This document shows positions 24,677 to 33,328 of a stretch of DNA of 64,000 nucleotides, in pieces. Source of the DNA: Hymenobacter terrenus (lineage in GTDB: Bacteria > Bacteroidota > Bacteroidia > Cytophagales > Hymenobacteraceae); contig NZ_LATM01000001.1 of NCBI RefSeq assembly GCF_000972495.1, forward strand, positions 517,241 to 581,240, written 5' to 3'. Numbering within the stretch: position 1 is the first letter of the stretch; each line of letters opens with the position of its first letter. Both the position numbers and the translations under genes were made by a program. The notes beneath the pieces are model-generated. The model saw only the letters and a program-made list of their open reading frames with translations. It searched no databases and was not told the DNA's origin.

Positions 24677-25885
24677 ATGAACCCCATCAGTCCCTCCGAT
24701 AGCGCTATCGAGAACCCGCCGACCCTAGCCGAGGCCGACGACTCGGACCCGCCCGCAATCAGCATCGCCGACCGCGAAGCTACCCGCCTGGCCCGCGAGC
24801 AGCAGGTAGGCCAGCGCCCGGGCACCCTCACCATCCAGGAGGGCGCCCTCAAGCCGCGCCTGTTCCTCACTTCTTACAACGATACCAGCTGCACCGAGCA
24901 GGAATACACCGACCGCTACGACGAAATGCTGGCCCAACTGCACCAGCACTCCGAATTGAAACACTGGATTGATGTGCGCGGCTACGGCGACCTGTCGCTG
25001 ATTGAGCACATGATGCGCGATTTTGGCCTGCACCCGCTGCAAATGGAAGACGTGCTGAGCGACTACCAACGGGCTAAGCTAGAGGTGTTCGACGAAAACC
25101 GCTTGTTCATGGTGTCGCGCATGACCGATTTTACCCGTCACCTCGAAATCGACGACGACCAGCTCTCCCTTTTCACCGGGCCGAACTATGTGCTCTCGTT
25201 TCAAGACGATTACGACGACTGCCTCGATACGCTGCGAGTGCGCATCCGCAGCAACTTCAGCACCCTGCGCCGCCAGCCCAGCCTGTACCTGGCCTACGCC
25301 ATCACCGACGTGGTGCTCGACCACTACTACCCAACTATGGCCGCCATCGGCGACTACATTGAAGAGCTGGAAGAGGCCATTTTTGCCGACAAGCGGCCCC
25401 GCCGCCTGCTCAACCGCATTCTGCGCGTCAAAAAAGACGTGGTGCGCTTCCGCCGCCTGGTATATCCGGAGCGCGATAAAATAGCGGAGATTCTGCGCCT
25501 GCCCGAGGAAATAATGCCCGAAACGCTGAAAATATTCTACCGCGACGCCTACGACCACGCCATCCAAGCACTAGACCTGGCCGAAAGCTACCGCGACAAC
25601 ATCTCCTCCCTCACTGACCTCTACATGTCGGACCAAAGCAACCGCATGAACGAGGTGATGAAAGTGCTGACCATGATTAGCACCATTTTCATTCCCCTCA
25701 GCTTCGTGGTGGGCCTTTATGGCATGAATTTCCAGCGCGAGAACCCCGACGGCACCGTCAACCACCTCAATATGCCGGAGCTGTACCAGCCCTGGGGCTA
25801 CCCGCTGGTAGTAGGCGTGATGATAGTGGTCGTCATCTTCCAGCTAGTCTACTTCTACCGCAAAGGCTGGCTCACAAATCGGTAG
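24677..25885 (+). CDS. corA: CorA-type magnesium/cobalt transporter
   Basis: A 402-residue protein from ATG 24677 (MNPISPSDSA); the longer open frame upstream overlaps the divergent gene and is not supported. The large cytoplasmic domain (about 1-330) contains LIEHMMRDFGLHPLQMEDVL and the long helix region with RRLLNRILRVKKDVVRFRRL. Two C-terminal membrane helices follow, with the diagnostic YGMNF loop after FIPLSFVVGL and the last helix ending FYRKGWL. The protein forms a pentamer in the inner membrane and takes up Mg2+ or Co2+, closing when cytoplasmic Mg2+ is high. The length is somewhat above that of classical CorA because of the N-terminal extension. Confidence 0.92.
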   Translation: MNPISPSDSAIENPPTLAEADDSDPPAISIADREATRLAREQQVGQRPGTLTIQEGALKPRLFLTSYNDTSCTEQEYTDRYDEMLAQLHQHSELKHWIDVRGYGDLSLIEHMMRDFGLHPLQMEDVLSDYQRAKLEVFDENRLFMVSRMTDFTRHLEIDDDQLSLFTGPNYVLSFQDDYDDCLDTLRVRIRSNFSTLRRQPSLYLAYAITDVVLDHYYPTMAAIGDYIEELEEAIFADKRPRRLLNRILRVKKDVVRFRRLVYPERDKIAEILRLPEEIMPETLKIFYRDAYDHAIQALDLAESYRDNISSLTDLYMSDQSNRMNEVMKVLTMISTIFIPLSFVVGLYGMNFQRENPDGTVNHLNMPELYQPWGYPLVVGVMIVVVIFQLVYFYRKGWLTNR

Positions 25886-26000
25886 AGTCGCTGAACGGTT
25901 TGTTTAGCGGTAGCCGCATGTATTTCACAGCCTTCCGGGTGCCCAGCATCTCTGGCTAGCGATAATAGCTGCGACTTTACCCAAACGCCCCCGCACCGAA

Positions 26001-27047
26001 CTACCGGCCGAGCACCGCGCGCACCTGCGCCACCCGTTCGGCCACGGTGCCCTCAATCAAGGTGAAGGGGATGCCGTAGAAATCCAGCTGCATGAGTATC
26101 GTGCCGTGCTGGAAGCTGCGGAGCGCCTCGGGGCCGCGCCAGCCGTCTTGCTCGAAGGGCACCGTGGGGGCGCACACGAAAGTGTGGGCATAGCGCTGGC
26201 CGCAGACGGCAGCCATGGCTTGCAGCGCAGGGTCGCAACGGTGGAAATAGTAGTAGGAATAGAGCGCGGTGGTAGCAGCGTTGGTGTCGCAGAAAAGGAC
26301 TCCCTTAGCCCGGAGCGCGGCTTCATCTTCTAATTCGGCATGGCGGCGGGCAATGTAGAGCAGGTCCTCGTAGTCGAGGTTGCCGTTTTTTTGCTCGTGC
26401 AGCGTGCGCCCGTATTCGGGGACCCAGGTGGTGTGGCAGGCTTCAGCCAGGGCCGCGCACAAGGTCGATTTCCCGCTACTCTCAGCCCCGAGCAATACTA
26501 TGTGGGGCACCACGGCGGGCGGCACCACCCCCAGCTGCGCCGCCACCAGCGGATGCAGATACGGCGCGGCCAATTCTGGATTCTGGCGTACTAAGGTTCC
26601 CGATACGGGCACCTGCTCGCGGGCCACGTCTACCGCTACGTGGGTGGCCCCCAGGTGCGCGGCAAAGCCCGGCCCGTAGTCCTCACTGGTAAAAACCACC
26701 GCTACCCGAATGCCCTGGCGCGCCAGCCACTGCCGCACAAACTCCCGGTGCGTATCATCAGGGGCCGTGTCGGGCGGCACCCCATCAGCCTCAGTGGATA
26801 AGGCCACTACCCGAAGCGGCGTGGTGCCGATGCGGGGGCCATCAGCCACGTTATCATCCCGGTACAGCGCTCGAATCCACTGGGCGCGTACGGCCGCCGA
26901 ATCGGGGCTGGCCCCGTCAGGGTTGGCATACACCAGCACCACCAACTCCGCTACTTGAGCGGCGGCGGTTTCGAGCAGCAGCTGGTGGCCCCGATGGGGC
27001 GGCCTGAACTTGCCTACTACAAGGCCAGTGGTATTCAGTAGAGTCAT
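26001..27047 (-). CDS. nadR: NadR-like bifunctional NMN adenylyltransferase / ribosylnicotinamide kinase
   Basis: A 348-residue protein with two fused domains. The N-terminal nucleotidyltransferase (about 1-170) has GKFRPPHRGHQLLLETA with the HxGH active site and a C-terminal VSGTLVR that fits the ISxTxxR motif. The C-terminal kinase (about 180-348) has a Walker A GAESSGKST and EYGRTLHEQ. This is the arrangement of NadR, which phosphorylates nicotinamide riboside and then forms NAD from NMN. There is no DNA-binding N-terminus, so it should not act as a repressor as the E. coli protein does. No PnuC transporter gene is nearby. Confidence 0.88.
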   Translation of the reverse strand: MTLLNTTGLVVGKFRPPHRGHQLLLETAAAQVAELVVLVYANPDGASPDSAAVRAQWIRALYRDDNVADGPRIGTTPLRVVALSTEADGVPPDTAPDDTHREFVRQWLARQGIRVAVVFTSEDYGPGFAAHLGATHVAVDVAREQVPVSGTLVRQNPELAAPYLHPLVAAQLGVVPPAVVPHIVLLGAESSGKSTLCAALAEACHTTWVPEYGRTLHEQKNGNLDYEDLLYIARRHAELEDEAALRAKGVLFCDTNAATTALYSYYYFHRCDPALQAMAAVCGQRYAHTFVCAPTVPFEQDGWRGPEALRSFQHGTILMQLDFYGIPFTLIEGTVAERVAQVRAVLGR

Positions 27048-27148
27048 CTTCGAGAGTTGGTTGGGAATTATAGCAGTTTCGGGGTCGGGGTACCGTCGCG
27101 CGAACTCTGTAGTCCGCGTCCCCGCGCCGGTCGCAACCGCAGAGAATA

Positions 27149-27194
27149 GTCATGTCGACCTTGGGTTCGCTGCGCTCAGCCGGACGTTCTTCTC
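27149..27194. repeat. Dispersed intergenic repeat, copy 2 (inverted)
   Basis: Between the NadR and DUF3352 genes. Contains GTCATGTCGACC and, in the other orientation, GCTGAGCGCAGCGAA, which matches the repeat at 22075-22110 and the one at 52365-52395. Confidence 0.4.
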
Positions 27195-27197
27195 AAC

Positions 27198-29963
27198 TCA
27201 TGGCTGGGCCATTCGCAGTTCGGTGCGGCGCAATTCGTGGTCCACAGTGCGCACCAGCTGGTAGGTATCGGTGGTGGCATCGTAGCTCAGGCCCACGCCG
27301 GTACCGGTGCTCGGCAGGGGCGCGCCACCCAGCAGTCGTCCTTGCGCGTTATATAGGTACGCCTGGCCCGGCCCCGGCTCCGTGATGGCAATCAGGCGGT
27401 GGCCATTACCAAAATCAAAGAACTGAACGGGCTTTTCACCTGAAGTAATAAAACGCTGAGTGAGTAGCGGAGCCACCTGATTGGGCAGATAGACATCGAG
27501 CTGATTGCCGTCTTCGCGGGTCACAACGAAGGTGCGGCCACGGCGGTCCGGCACCAGGCGGAAGCGGGCGGTCCGGCTCCAGGTGGCCACCCGACGCCGG
27601 CTCAGAACGTCGCCAGCCAGCGTGAAGGTCACCAGTTCGCCGTGCTGATTTACCACCGTGAAGCGGGTGCGGCCCAGCGTGGTACCGGCCTCCACGAGCA
27701 CGTCGCCGGCCAGCCGGCCACCCATACTCAGTGGGAAGCCGGGCAACAAGCTTCCCTGCCCGTCGAAAGCGTAGATGTAACCGTTTTGCAAGGGCGCCAA
27801 CACCACATCACGCCCACTCACATTGAGCAAGGCCGGGCGCCCGGCCAGTGGGACATCAAGCCGCTTAGGCTGCCAGCCGGTAAACAAGCGGCCCCGCGCA
27901 TCGAGCAGCAGCAGGTCGTTGCCAGTCGTTACGGCCAGGAGGCGCGGCGGATTAGAGCCCGGACCGGGTGCAGCCACGAGGGCAGCCACGCGCATAGTAT
28001 CGGGTAGGTTGAGGGGGAAAGGCAGCACCTCACGGCCATCGTTGGCGAGCAGGTGCAGACGGGGGCCGGCCCCCAGCAGCAGGCCGGCGGGCCCGCCCCC
28101 ACCCACCGGCATTGGCCCCACTCCTACCGCCGGCCCCGCCAGCGTATCCGACCACAACACGGTATTTTCAGCACTCACAAAATGCAGCGTGCCAACAGAA
28201 TCCTGCACCACCACGGCCGGCACCCGCGTGCCCACAACGGGCAGCAGCGTGGGCGCCCCCACCAGCAGGTGCTTGAAGGCCAGCACCCGACCATTGGCTG
28301 CTACGCCGCCAGCCTGGGCCGAGGCCGGGCCTAAGTCGGGGCGCCGCAGCAAGAGTTGGGTAAAATACTGAGCATCGGGAGCGGCCTCGTTGTCGGCTGG
28401 CACCAGCTGCCAGGCCACCTGGGGGAAGCGCTTGAACAGTGTTTCATTGCGCAGCAGGCCCGCCCGACGCTCTTCGGTGAGCACCCCCAGCAACGCGTTC
28501 CAGCTGTTGCGCGTATCCACGAAGATGCTCAGGCGCGCCCGGGGCAGAGTTTCCTGCAAAAAAGCCACCTGCGATGGCGTTTGGGCCCAAGTGCGCCCGG
28601 CCACCACGTCGGCCAGATAGCCATTTAGCGTTTGCTCATCCGACAGCACTAAGTAATTGCCTACCAATACGCCCGCGCTAGCCACCACCTCTACGGCGCT
28701 GGGCTGGGCGGGTGCCAGTAGCGGCCCCAGCACCGCCTCCTCCGTAAAGCCTACCGGATGAATTTCGTAGGGCCCCACTTTGGTAAAGGCGGGTGAGTTG
28801 CCCTGGAGGCGGCGCAGGCGAGCCAGCCACGTGTCGGTGCGGCGCGGCGCCGGGCAGCGCACGAAAGCCAACCGCCCCGGCCGGCTGCGAGCCGACGAAG
28901 CAGCCAGATAACCAATAGCCATTTCCCCATTAAAAGTGGCCCGCAAGCTGTCGAGGGCAGCACTGCGCCCGAGCGAATCGGCCACTGGCTGGCTTGCCGC
29001 GGGCCAGGTGCGGGCGGGGTTAGCCGCCAAGTGCAAGAGCATGGCCGTGCGCGTGCTCAGCAGGCTAGTCAGGCCCAGCGGCTGGGCCGGCTGGCCGCGC
29101 ATCCTTTGCTGCAACGTGCCCTTGGCCGTTTCGGGCTCCGAAAAGCCTTGCAGCTGGGCCCGGCTCCCGGCCAGCTGCAACCCGAGCAAGCCTTGCGAAA
29201 CCAGGCCCGTCAATTGGTCGAACTGCCCGTGGGCATCGCGCCGAAACAGAACGTCGAGGAATTGGGGCAGGCGGCGGTAGTTTATCAGCAGCGTGGCATC
29301 TACGCCGCGCAGCTTCAGCAAATCGGTGGAGCCAAAGGCGGCCAGCACGGTGGGAGCTGCGGGGTGGGCCAGGCGGCGTACCACGGCTTCCACCAAGCCG
29401 GAGTTAGCGCTAATCAATAGATGGTTGCGGTAGTTGAGCACCGTGACGCTGGTTTCGCTGCGCAGCTCGGTGAGGACGTTGAATTCCTGGCCTTCGTAGT
29501 CGCGGGTAGTGAGGCGGTAGCGGGCATCGCGGCTCAGAGTTTCGAGCAGGCCCCGCACCTGGCGATATTCGGTCACGCGCGTAAGCGGAATCTGGTAGAG
29601 CACGTCAAACTCGCCGGGCCCGGTCACGTGCAGCGAGGTTATCACTAGCTTCCGACCCAGTAACGTCAGAAGGCTGTTGCGGCGCTGGGCATTGCCGCCG
29701 GCCAGACTATCGGCCAGGGCCAGGTGCCCGGCGGCTTGCTGGAAATAGCGCACGGCTGTGAGGTTATCCCACAGCTCGGTTTCCTGCAAGTGGCGGACCA
29801 GCGCGGGGTGGTCGTGGGTGCTCAGCACCAGCACGGCATCATCGGGCACCAGCGCGTAGGGGTCTACGGGCACGGCCGCCAGGGTGCGCCGGTAATAGAC
29901 ATACGTGGCCAGCGCGAGCAGAAGTAGAAGCGCGGTAAGTAACGCCAGGAGCTTTCGGGACAT
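27198..29963 (-). CDS. DUF3352-like membrane-anchored protein with C-terminal beta-propeller
   Basis: About 921 residues from ATG 29963 (MSRKLLALLTALLLLLAL), which gives one N-terminal membrane anchor; the upstream in-frame ATG at 30032 is less likely. Residues about 40-540 resemble DUF3352 (VPDDAVLVLSTHDHPALVRHL, LLGRKLVITSLHV, LSDEQTLNGYLADVVAGRTW). Residues about 570-921 are a run of WD/PQQ-like blades (AENTVLWSDTLAG, LLLLDARGRLFTGW, GYIYAFDGQGSLLPGF, AYLYNAQGRLLGG). The protein is probably anchored in the inner membrane with a long periplasmic part. Neither domain shows catalytic residues, so a scaffold or quality-control role is possible but unproven. Confidence 0.7.
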   Translation of the reverse strand: MSRKLLALLTALLLLLALATYVYYRRTLAAVPVDPYALVPDDAVLVLSTHDHPALVRHLQETELWDNLTAVRYFQQAAGHLALADSLAGGNAQRRNSLLTLLGRKLVITSLHVTGPGEFDVLYQIPLTRVTEYRQVRGLLETLSRDARYRLTTRDYEGQEFNVLTELRSETSVTVLNYRNHLLISANSGLVEAVVRRLAHPAAPTVLAAFGSTDLLKLRGVDATLLINYRRLPQFLDVLFRRDAHGQFDQLTGLVSQGLLGLQLAGSRAQLQGFSEPETAKGTLQQRMRGQPAQPLGLTSLLSTRTAMLLHLAANPARTWPAASQPVADSLGRSAALDSLRATFNGEMAIGYLAASSARSRPGRLAFVRCPAPRRTDTWLARLRRLQGNSPAFTKVGPYEIHPVGFTEEAVLGPLLAPAQPSAVEVVASAGVLVGNYLVLSDEQTLNGYLADVVAGRTWAQTPSQVAFLQETLPRARLSIFVDTRNSWNALLGVLTEERRAGLLRNETLFKRFPQVAWQLVPADNEAAPDAQYFTQLLLRRPDLGPASAQAGGVAANGRVLAFKHLLVGAPTLLPVVGTRVPAVVVQDSVGTLHFVSAENTVLWSDTLAGPAVGVGPMPVGGGGPAGLLLGAGPRLHLLANDGREVLPFPLNLPDTMRVAALVAAPGPGSNPPRLLAVTTGNDLLLLDARGRLFTGWQPKRLDVPLAGRPALLNVSGRDVVLAPLQNGYIYAFDGQGSLLPGFPLSMGGRLAGDVLVEAGTTLGRTRFTVVNQHGELVTFTLAGDVLSRRRVATWSRTARFRLVPDRRGRTFVVTREDGNQLDVYLPNQVAPLLTQRFITSGEKPVQFFDFGNGHRLIAITEPGPGQAYLYNAQGRLLGGAPLPSTGTGVGLSYDATTDTYQLVRTVDHELRRTELRMAQP

Positions 29964-30058
29964 GCAATGGGAAGCGGATGACGGGCGACGAAAGTACGGC
30001 CGAAGCCAGGTTTTGATTGGTGGCTGGTACAAAAACCCCGGTCCTCTCCTATGCTAAC

Positions 30059-30162
30059 AGCGGTTTCATAACCGATATACAACTGGCTCCCTCTCTCTGC
30101 GGAGAGGGGGCCAGGAGGTGAGGTTGACGCGAAGGCAAGACCTACGTCTTCATGAAACCGCT
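30059..30162. repeat. MITE-like intergenic element with 11-bp inverted ends
   Basis: AGCGGTTTCAT at 30059-30069 and its complement at 30152-30162 bound about 104 bp. The interior has CTCTCTGCGGAGAG, a short palindrome, then GGGGGCCAGGAGGTGAGG. This is the look of small dispersed non-coding elements of Bacteroidota; no gene lies inside. Confidence 0.5.
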
Positions 30163-30269
30163 CTAACCTGTGAGTTGATAGGAAATCCCGGCTGCACCTT
30201 ACACCGTAGGCACTAGCCCAATGGACCGGGCAACGTATCTTGCTCACGGCTAACCCCAGGGCCTCTCCC

Positions 30270-30893
30270 ATGAAATTTTCGTTTCTATCCTTTCGCGTTC
30301 CGGCTGGCTTCCGGCGCAACCGGCTCCGGCGGGGCTGGGTATGGGCGCGCTTTGCCCCATTGCTGGCCGTGGCGGCCTGTTTTCAGTTGCGCGAGCCCGA
30401 GCCGGCCGCGGCGGCCAGCGAATGGATTCAACCTACGCAGGTCGACATTTTGCTGGCCAACTTCACCACTGCCGTGCAGCGCCTCAACGTGGCCAATTAC
30501 GAACGCAGCCTTAGCGGCCCTGACTACCGCTTCGTGCCCGACCCGACCAGCGCCGGCTCCTCGCCTGCCCTGTTTGCCAATTGGAGCGTGCCCGACGAAA
30601 CTACTTACTTCACCAGCCTGCGCCGCCGCTCGGCCGCCATGCCCGACAACACTCTCACCCTCACCAACCGCCGCGACCAGCTCTACACCGCCGACTCAAT
30701 TGAAGTTTCTGCGTTGTATCAGCTGCGCGTCAGTCAACAGGATACCGCTTTCCGCGCCGGCCTGCTGCAAGGTAACATCCGCCTCATCCTGCGCCGCCGC
30801 AACAACGAATGGCGCATCATTGCCTGGCGCGACCAGCGCACCGGCCCCGGCCTCTGCTGGACCGATTTAAAGAAGTATTTCAGCTCCCAATGA
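30270..30893 (+). CDS. Putative lipoprotein with NTF2-like fold
   Basis: About 207 residues from ATG 30270 (MKFSFLSFRVPAG). An arginine-rich N-terminus and a hydrophobic stretch end in LLAVAACFQLR, a plausible lipobox. The rest (TTAVQRLNVANYERSLSG, FVPDP, then strands NIRLILRRRNNEWRIIAWRDQ) resembles an NTF2-like domain with a helix, a surface loop and a closing strand rich in Arg and Trp. It shares this layout and the final WR-x-x-x-W pattern with the lipoprotein gene that follows at 31008, so the two are probably paralogues. Function unknown. Confidence 0.6.
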   Translation: MKFSFLSFRVPAGFRRNRLRRGWVWARFAPLLAVAACFQLREPEPAAAASEWIQPTQVDILLANFTTAVQRLNVANYERSLSGPDYRFVPDPTSAGSSPALFANWSVPDETTYFTSLRRRSAAMPDNTLTLTNRRDQLYTADSIEVSALYQLRVSQQDTAFRAGLLQGNIRLILRRRNNEWRIIAWRDQRTGPGLCWTDLKKYFSSQ

Positions 30894-31007
30894 TTATGCG
30901 GTGCTTGATGAAGAAGCAGGCGCTTCCGACCTGTTTCTTCACTCTTCTACCCATTCCCCTTTCCAGCCTCCCGCTTCTTTAATGAAGCAGAGTGTATATT
31001 TCGCCTC

Positions 31008-31547
31008 ATGAAGTCGCCGGCGCGCCCATCTTTCTCAGTTTCGCTGCTTTTGGGCATGTTGCTGATGTTGACGGTGCCCGCCTGCAACCCCTTCGCCCCG
31101 GCTCTTGATGAGGTGCCGACCGATCCAAACGAGCTATTGGGCAATCCGGTCACCGTACGCGGATTCTTCGACCGGTTTCGGGCCGCGTATCAGCTGCGCG
31201 ATTCTACCCTTTACGGCCAACTGCTGTCACCTAAATTCAGGTTTACTTACCGCGACTTTGCCGCCAACGTGGACCGCTCCTGGACCCGCGATGTAGATGC
31301 CAATACCACCTACCGGCTTTTTCGGGCCGCCCGCTCCACCAACTTGCAGTGGACGCAGTATCTGCCCAGTTCCGATACGCTGTCGTCGGACACGATAGCC
31401 ACCGTGGAACGGTCGTTCCTACTCACCATTGAGCAGCGCGACGATGAGCGGTTTTCCGGCTCGGGCACCGCTCGGCTGATACTGGTGCGTAAGAACCGGA
31501 ACGCCCCCTGGCGCATGCGCAGTTGGTATGACCGGAGTGAGTTTTAA
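31008..31547 (+). CDS. Putative lipoprotein, paralogue of the preceding gene
   Basis: A 179-residue protein. The signal sequence (FSVSLLLGMLLMLTVPACNP) ends in a lipobox Cys. The mature part has a FFDRFRAAYQLRDSTLYGQLL helix, KFRFTYRDF, a charged middle, and closing strands GSGTARLILVRKN followed by WRMRSWYDRSEF, which parallels NEWRIIAWRDQ in the upstream gene. The two are about 114 bp apart on the same strand and may be a duplicated pair. No enzymatic motif is seen. Confidence 0.6.
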   Translation: MKSPARPSFSVSLLLGMLLMLTVPACNPFAPALDEVPTDPNELLGNPVTVRGFFDRFRAAYQLRDSTLYGQLLSPKFRFTYRDFAANVDRSWTRDVDANTTYRLFRAARSTNLQWTQYLPSSDTLSSDTIATVERSFLLTIEQRDDERFSGSGTARLILVRKNRNAPWRMRSWYDRSEF

Positions 31548-31649
31548 TTTTTTGGAGCTAACTAGATATTCCATTGAGCAGGCTGGAATTGGTTAGCTAC
31601 CAGACTCCAAGTCAAGCCCCGGTAGTAGTCCAATCGTGGTTGTTTTATT

Positions 31650-31675
31650 CCGGCTCGCCTCCGCAGGCGGGCCGG
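31650..31675 (+). terminator. GC-rich hairpin upstream of the permease gene
   Basis: Arms 31650-31660 and 31665-31675 (CCGGCTCGCCT with one G-T pair) around a 4-base loop, followed by a short T-rich tract. It probably ends the lipoprotein transcript. Confidence 0.5.
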
Positions 31676-31709
31676 AGGCATTTTCTTTGATAAATTTTAA
31701 TCCCTATCC

Positions 31710-33194
31710 ATGCCCGAAATACAACCGGACTCCGCTGCCCAACCTCATTTCCAACGCGCCATCACGCTTTTTGATGCCATCATGCTCGTCACGGGCAGCA
31801 TGATAGGCTCGGGCATCTTCATCGTCGCGGCCGATATTGCCCGGCAGGTGGGCAGCGCCGGCTGGCTGCTGGTGGTGTGGCTGCTCACTGGGCTCATCAC
31901 CATGGCCGGGGCCATCAGCTACGGCGAGCTGGCCAGCATGTTTCCGAAGGTGGGTGGGCAGTACGTGTACCTGCGCGAGGCTTTTGGGCGACTCACGGCT
32001 TTCCTCTACGGCTGGACGCTGTTTCTCGTCATCCAAACCGGCGTGATTGCGGCAGTGGCCGTGGCGTTCGCAAAGTTTACGGGGGTGCTGGTGCCGTTTT
32101 TTAGCGTGAAAAACGCGCTGTTCCAGGTCGGTAGCTTCGAGTTTAGCAGCGTGCAGCTGCTAGCCATTGCCCTCATTATTGGCATCACCGCCCTCAACGC
32201 GCAGGGAGTGCGCACCGGCAAGCTCATTCAGAACGTGCTGGGGAGCACCAAGCTTATCGCACTGGGTTTGCTCATTATATTCGGCATGGCCCTGGGGCTG
32301 AACCACGAAGCCATTCAGGCCAACTTCGCGGACCTCTGGACGGCAACCCGCTCGGCCGCGCCCGGTGATAGTGCGGCAGTGCTGCCCATCGGCGGCAGCG
32401 CCTTGGTCATCGCCATCGGCATGGCCATGACCGGCTCGCTGTTCTCCTCTGATTCATGGAATAACATTGGCTTCGCGGGCGAGGAAATCCAGAACCCGGA
32501 GCGGACGCTGGTGCGCAGCATGGCCATCGGCACGGCCATTGTCACGGCGCTCTATATCCTCATCAACGTGGTATACTTGCTGGTGCTGCCTCTGCACGGC
32601 ACACCCGAAGCGGCCACGCTCGCCGGCCGCGGCATTCAGTATGCCACCGATGACCGGGTTGCCACCGCCGTGGCCGAGTCAGTATTGGGCCGCGCCGGTG
32701 CCTACGTGATGGCGGTGCTCATCATGCTCAGCACCTTCGGAGCCAATAACGGTATCATTCTCAGCGGCGCCCGCGCTTATTTTGCCATGGCCAAGGATGG
32801 CCTGTTCTTTCCCGGCCTGGCCCGACTCAACGGAGCCGGTGTGCCCGGCCGCGCGCTCTGGGCCCAGTGCCTGTGGGCTTGCCTGCTCTGCCTGAGTGGC
32901 AAATACGGCCAGCTGCTCAACTACGTGATGTTCTCCGTTATTCTGTTCTACGTCATCACCATCGTGGGCATTTTCGTCCTGCGCCGCACCCGCCCCGAGG
33001 CCCCCCGCCCCTACCGCGCCTGGGGCTATCCGCTGGTGCCGGGCTTGTACGTGGTGCTGGCCAGCACTTTCTGCGTCATCCTGCTCATTGCTCCGGACAC
33101 GGCCGAATTCTCCCGTCGCGGGCTTGCCCTGATGGCGCTAGGGCTCCCAGTGTACTTCTTGTTTGGCCGGCGTTTTGGTGGCCCGGCTGCTTAA
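31710..33194 (+). CDS. APC-superfamily amino-acid permease
   Basis: A 494-residue protein with twelve predicted membrane helices. Helix 1 carries the broken-helix substrate motif GSMIGSGIFIV. Helix 2 and the loop that follows match the APC consensus (TGLITMAGAISYGELASMFPKVGGQYVYLREAFG). The last part ends with TRPEAPRPYRAWGYPLVPGLYV, usual for the LAT/APA-type branch. These proteins move amino acids or polyamines across the inner membrane by proton symport or exchange. The substrate cannot be told, and no amino-acid enzyme gene is adjacent. Confidence 0.9.
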   Translation: MPEIQPDSAAQPHFQRAITLFDAIMLVTGSMIGSGIFIVAADIARQVGSAGWLLVVWLLTGLITMAGAISYGELASMFPKVGGQYVYLREAFGRLTAFLYGWTLFLVIQTGVIAAVAVAFAKFTGVLVPFFSVKNALFQVGSFEFSSVQLLAIALIIGITALNAQGVRTGKLIQNVLGSTKLIALGLLIIFGMALGLNHEAIQANFADLWTATRSAAPGDSAAVLPIGGSALVIAIGMAMTGSLFSSDSWNNIGFAGEEIQNPERTLVRSMAIGTAIVTALYILINVVYLLVLPLHGTPEAATLAGRGIQYATDDRVATAVAESVLGRAGAYVMAVLIMLSTFGANNGIILSGARAYFAMAKDGLFFPGLARLNGAGVPGRALWAQCLWACLLCLSGKYGQLLNYVMFSVILFYVITIVGIFVLRRTRPEAPRPYRAWGYPLVPGLYVVLASTFCVILLIAPDTAEFSRRGLALMALGLPVYFLFGRRFGGPAA

Positions 33195-33328
33195 GAAGCT
33201 GTTAATATTAGACTAGCGTTACCAGGAGATAACGCGGGGTTAATGGGTGTTATGAGATTCTCATTACAATGGGACGACAGATTCCGGTGAGTTCCAAAGC
33301 ACTGTTGAGCAGTCCGCCTGCCTGGCTA

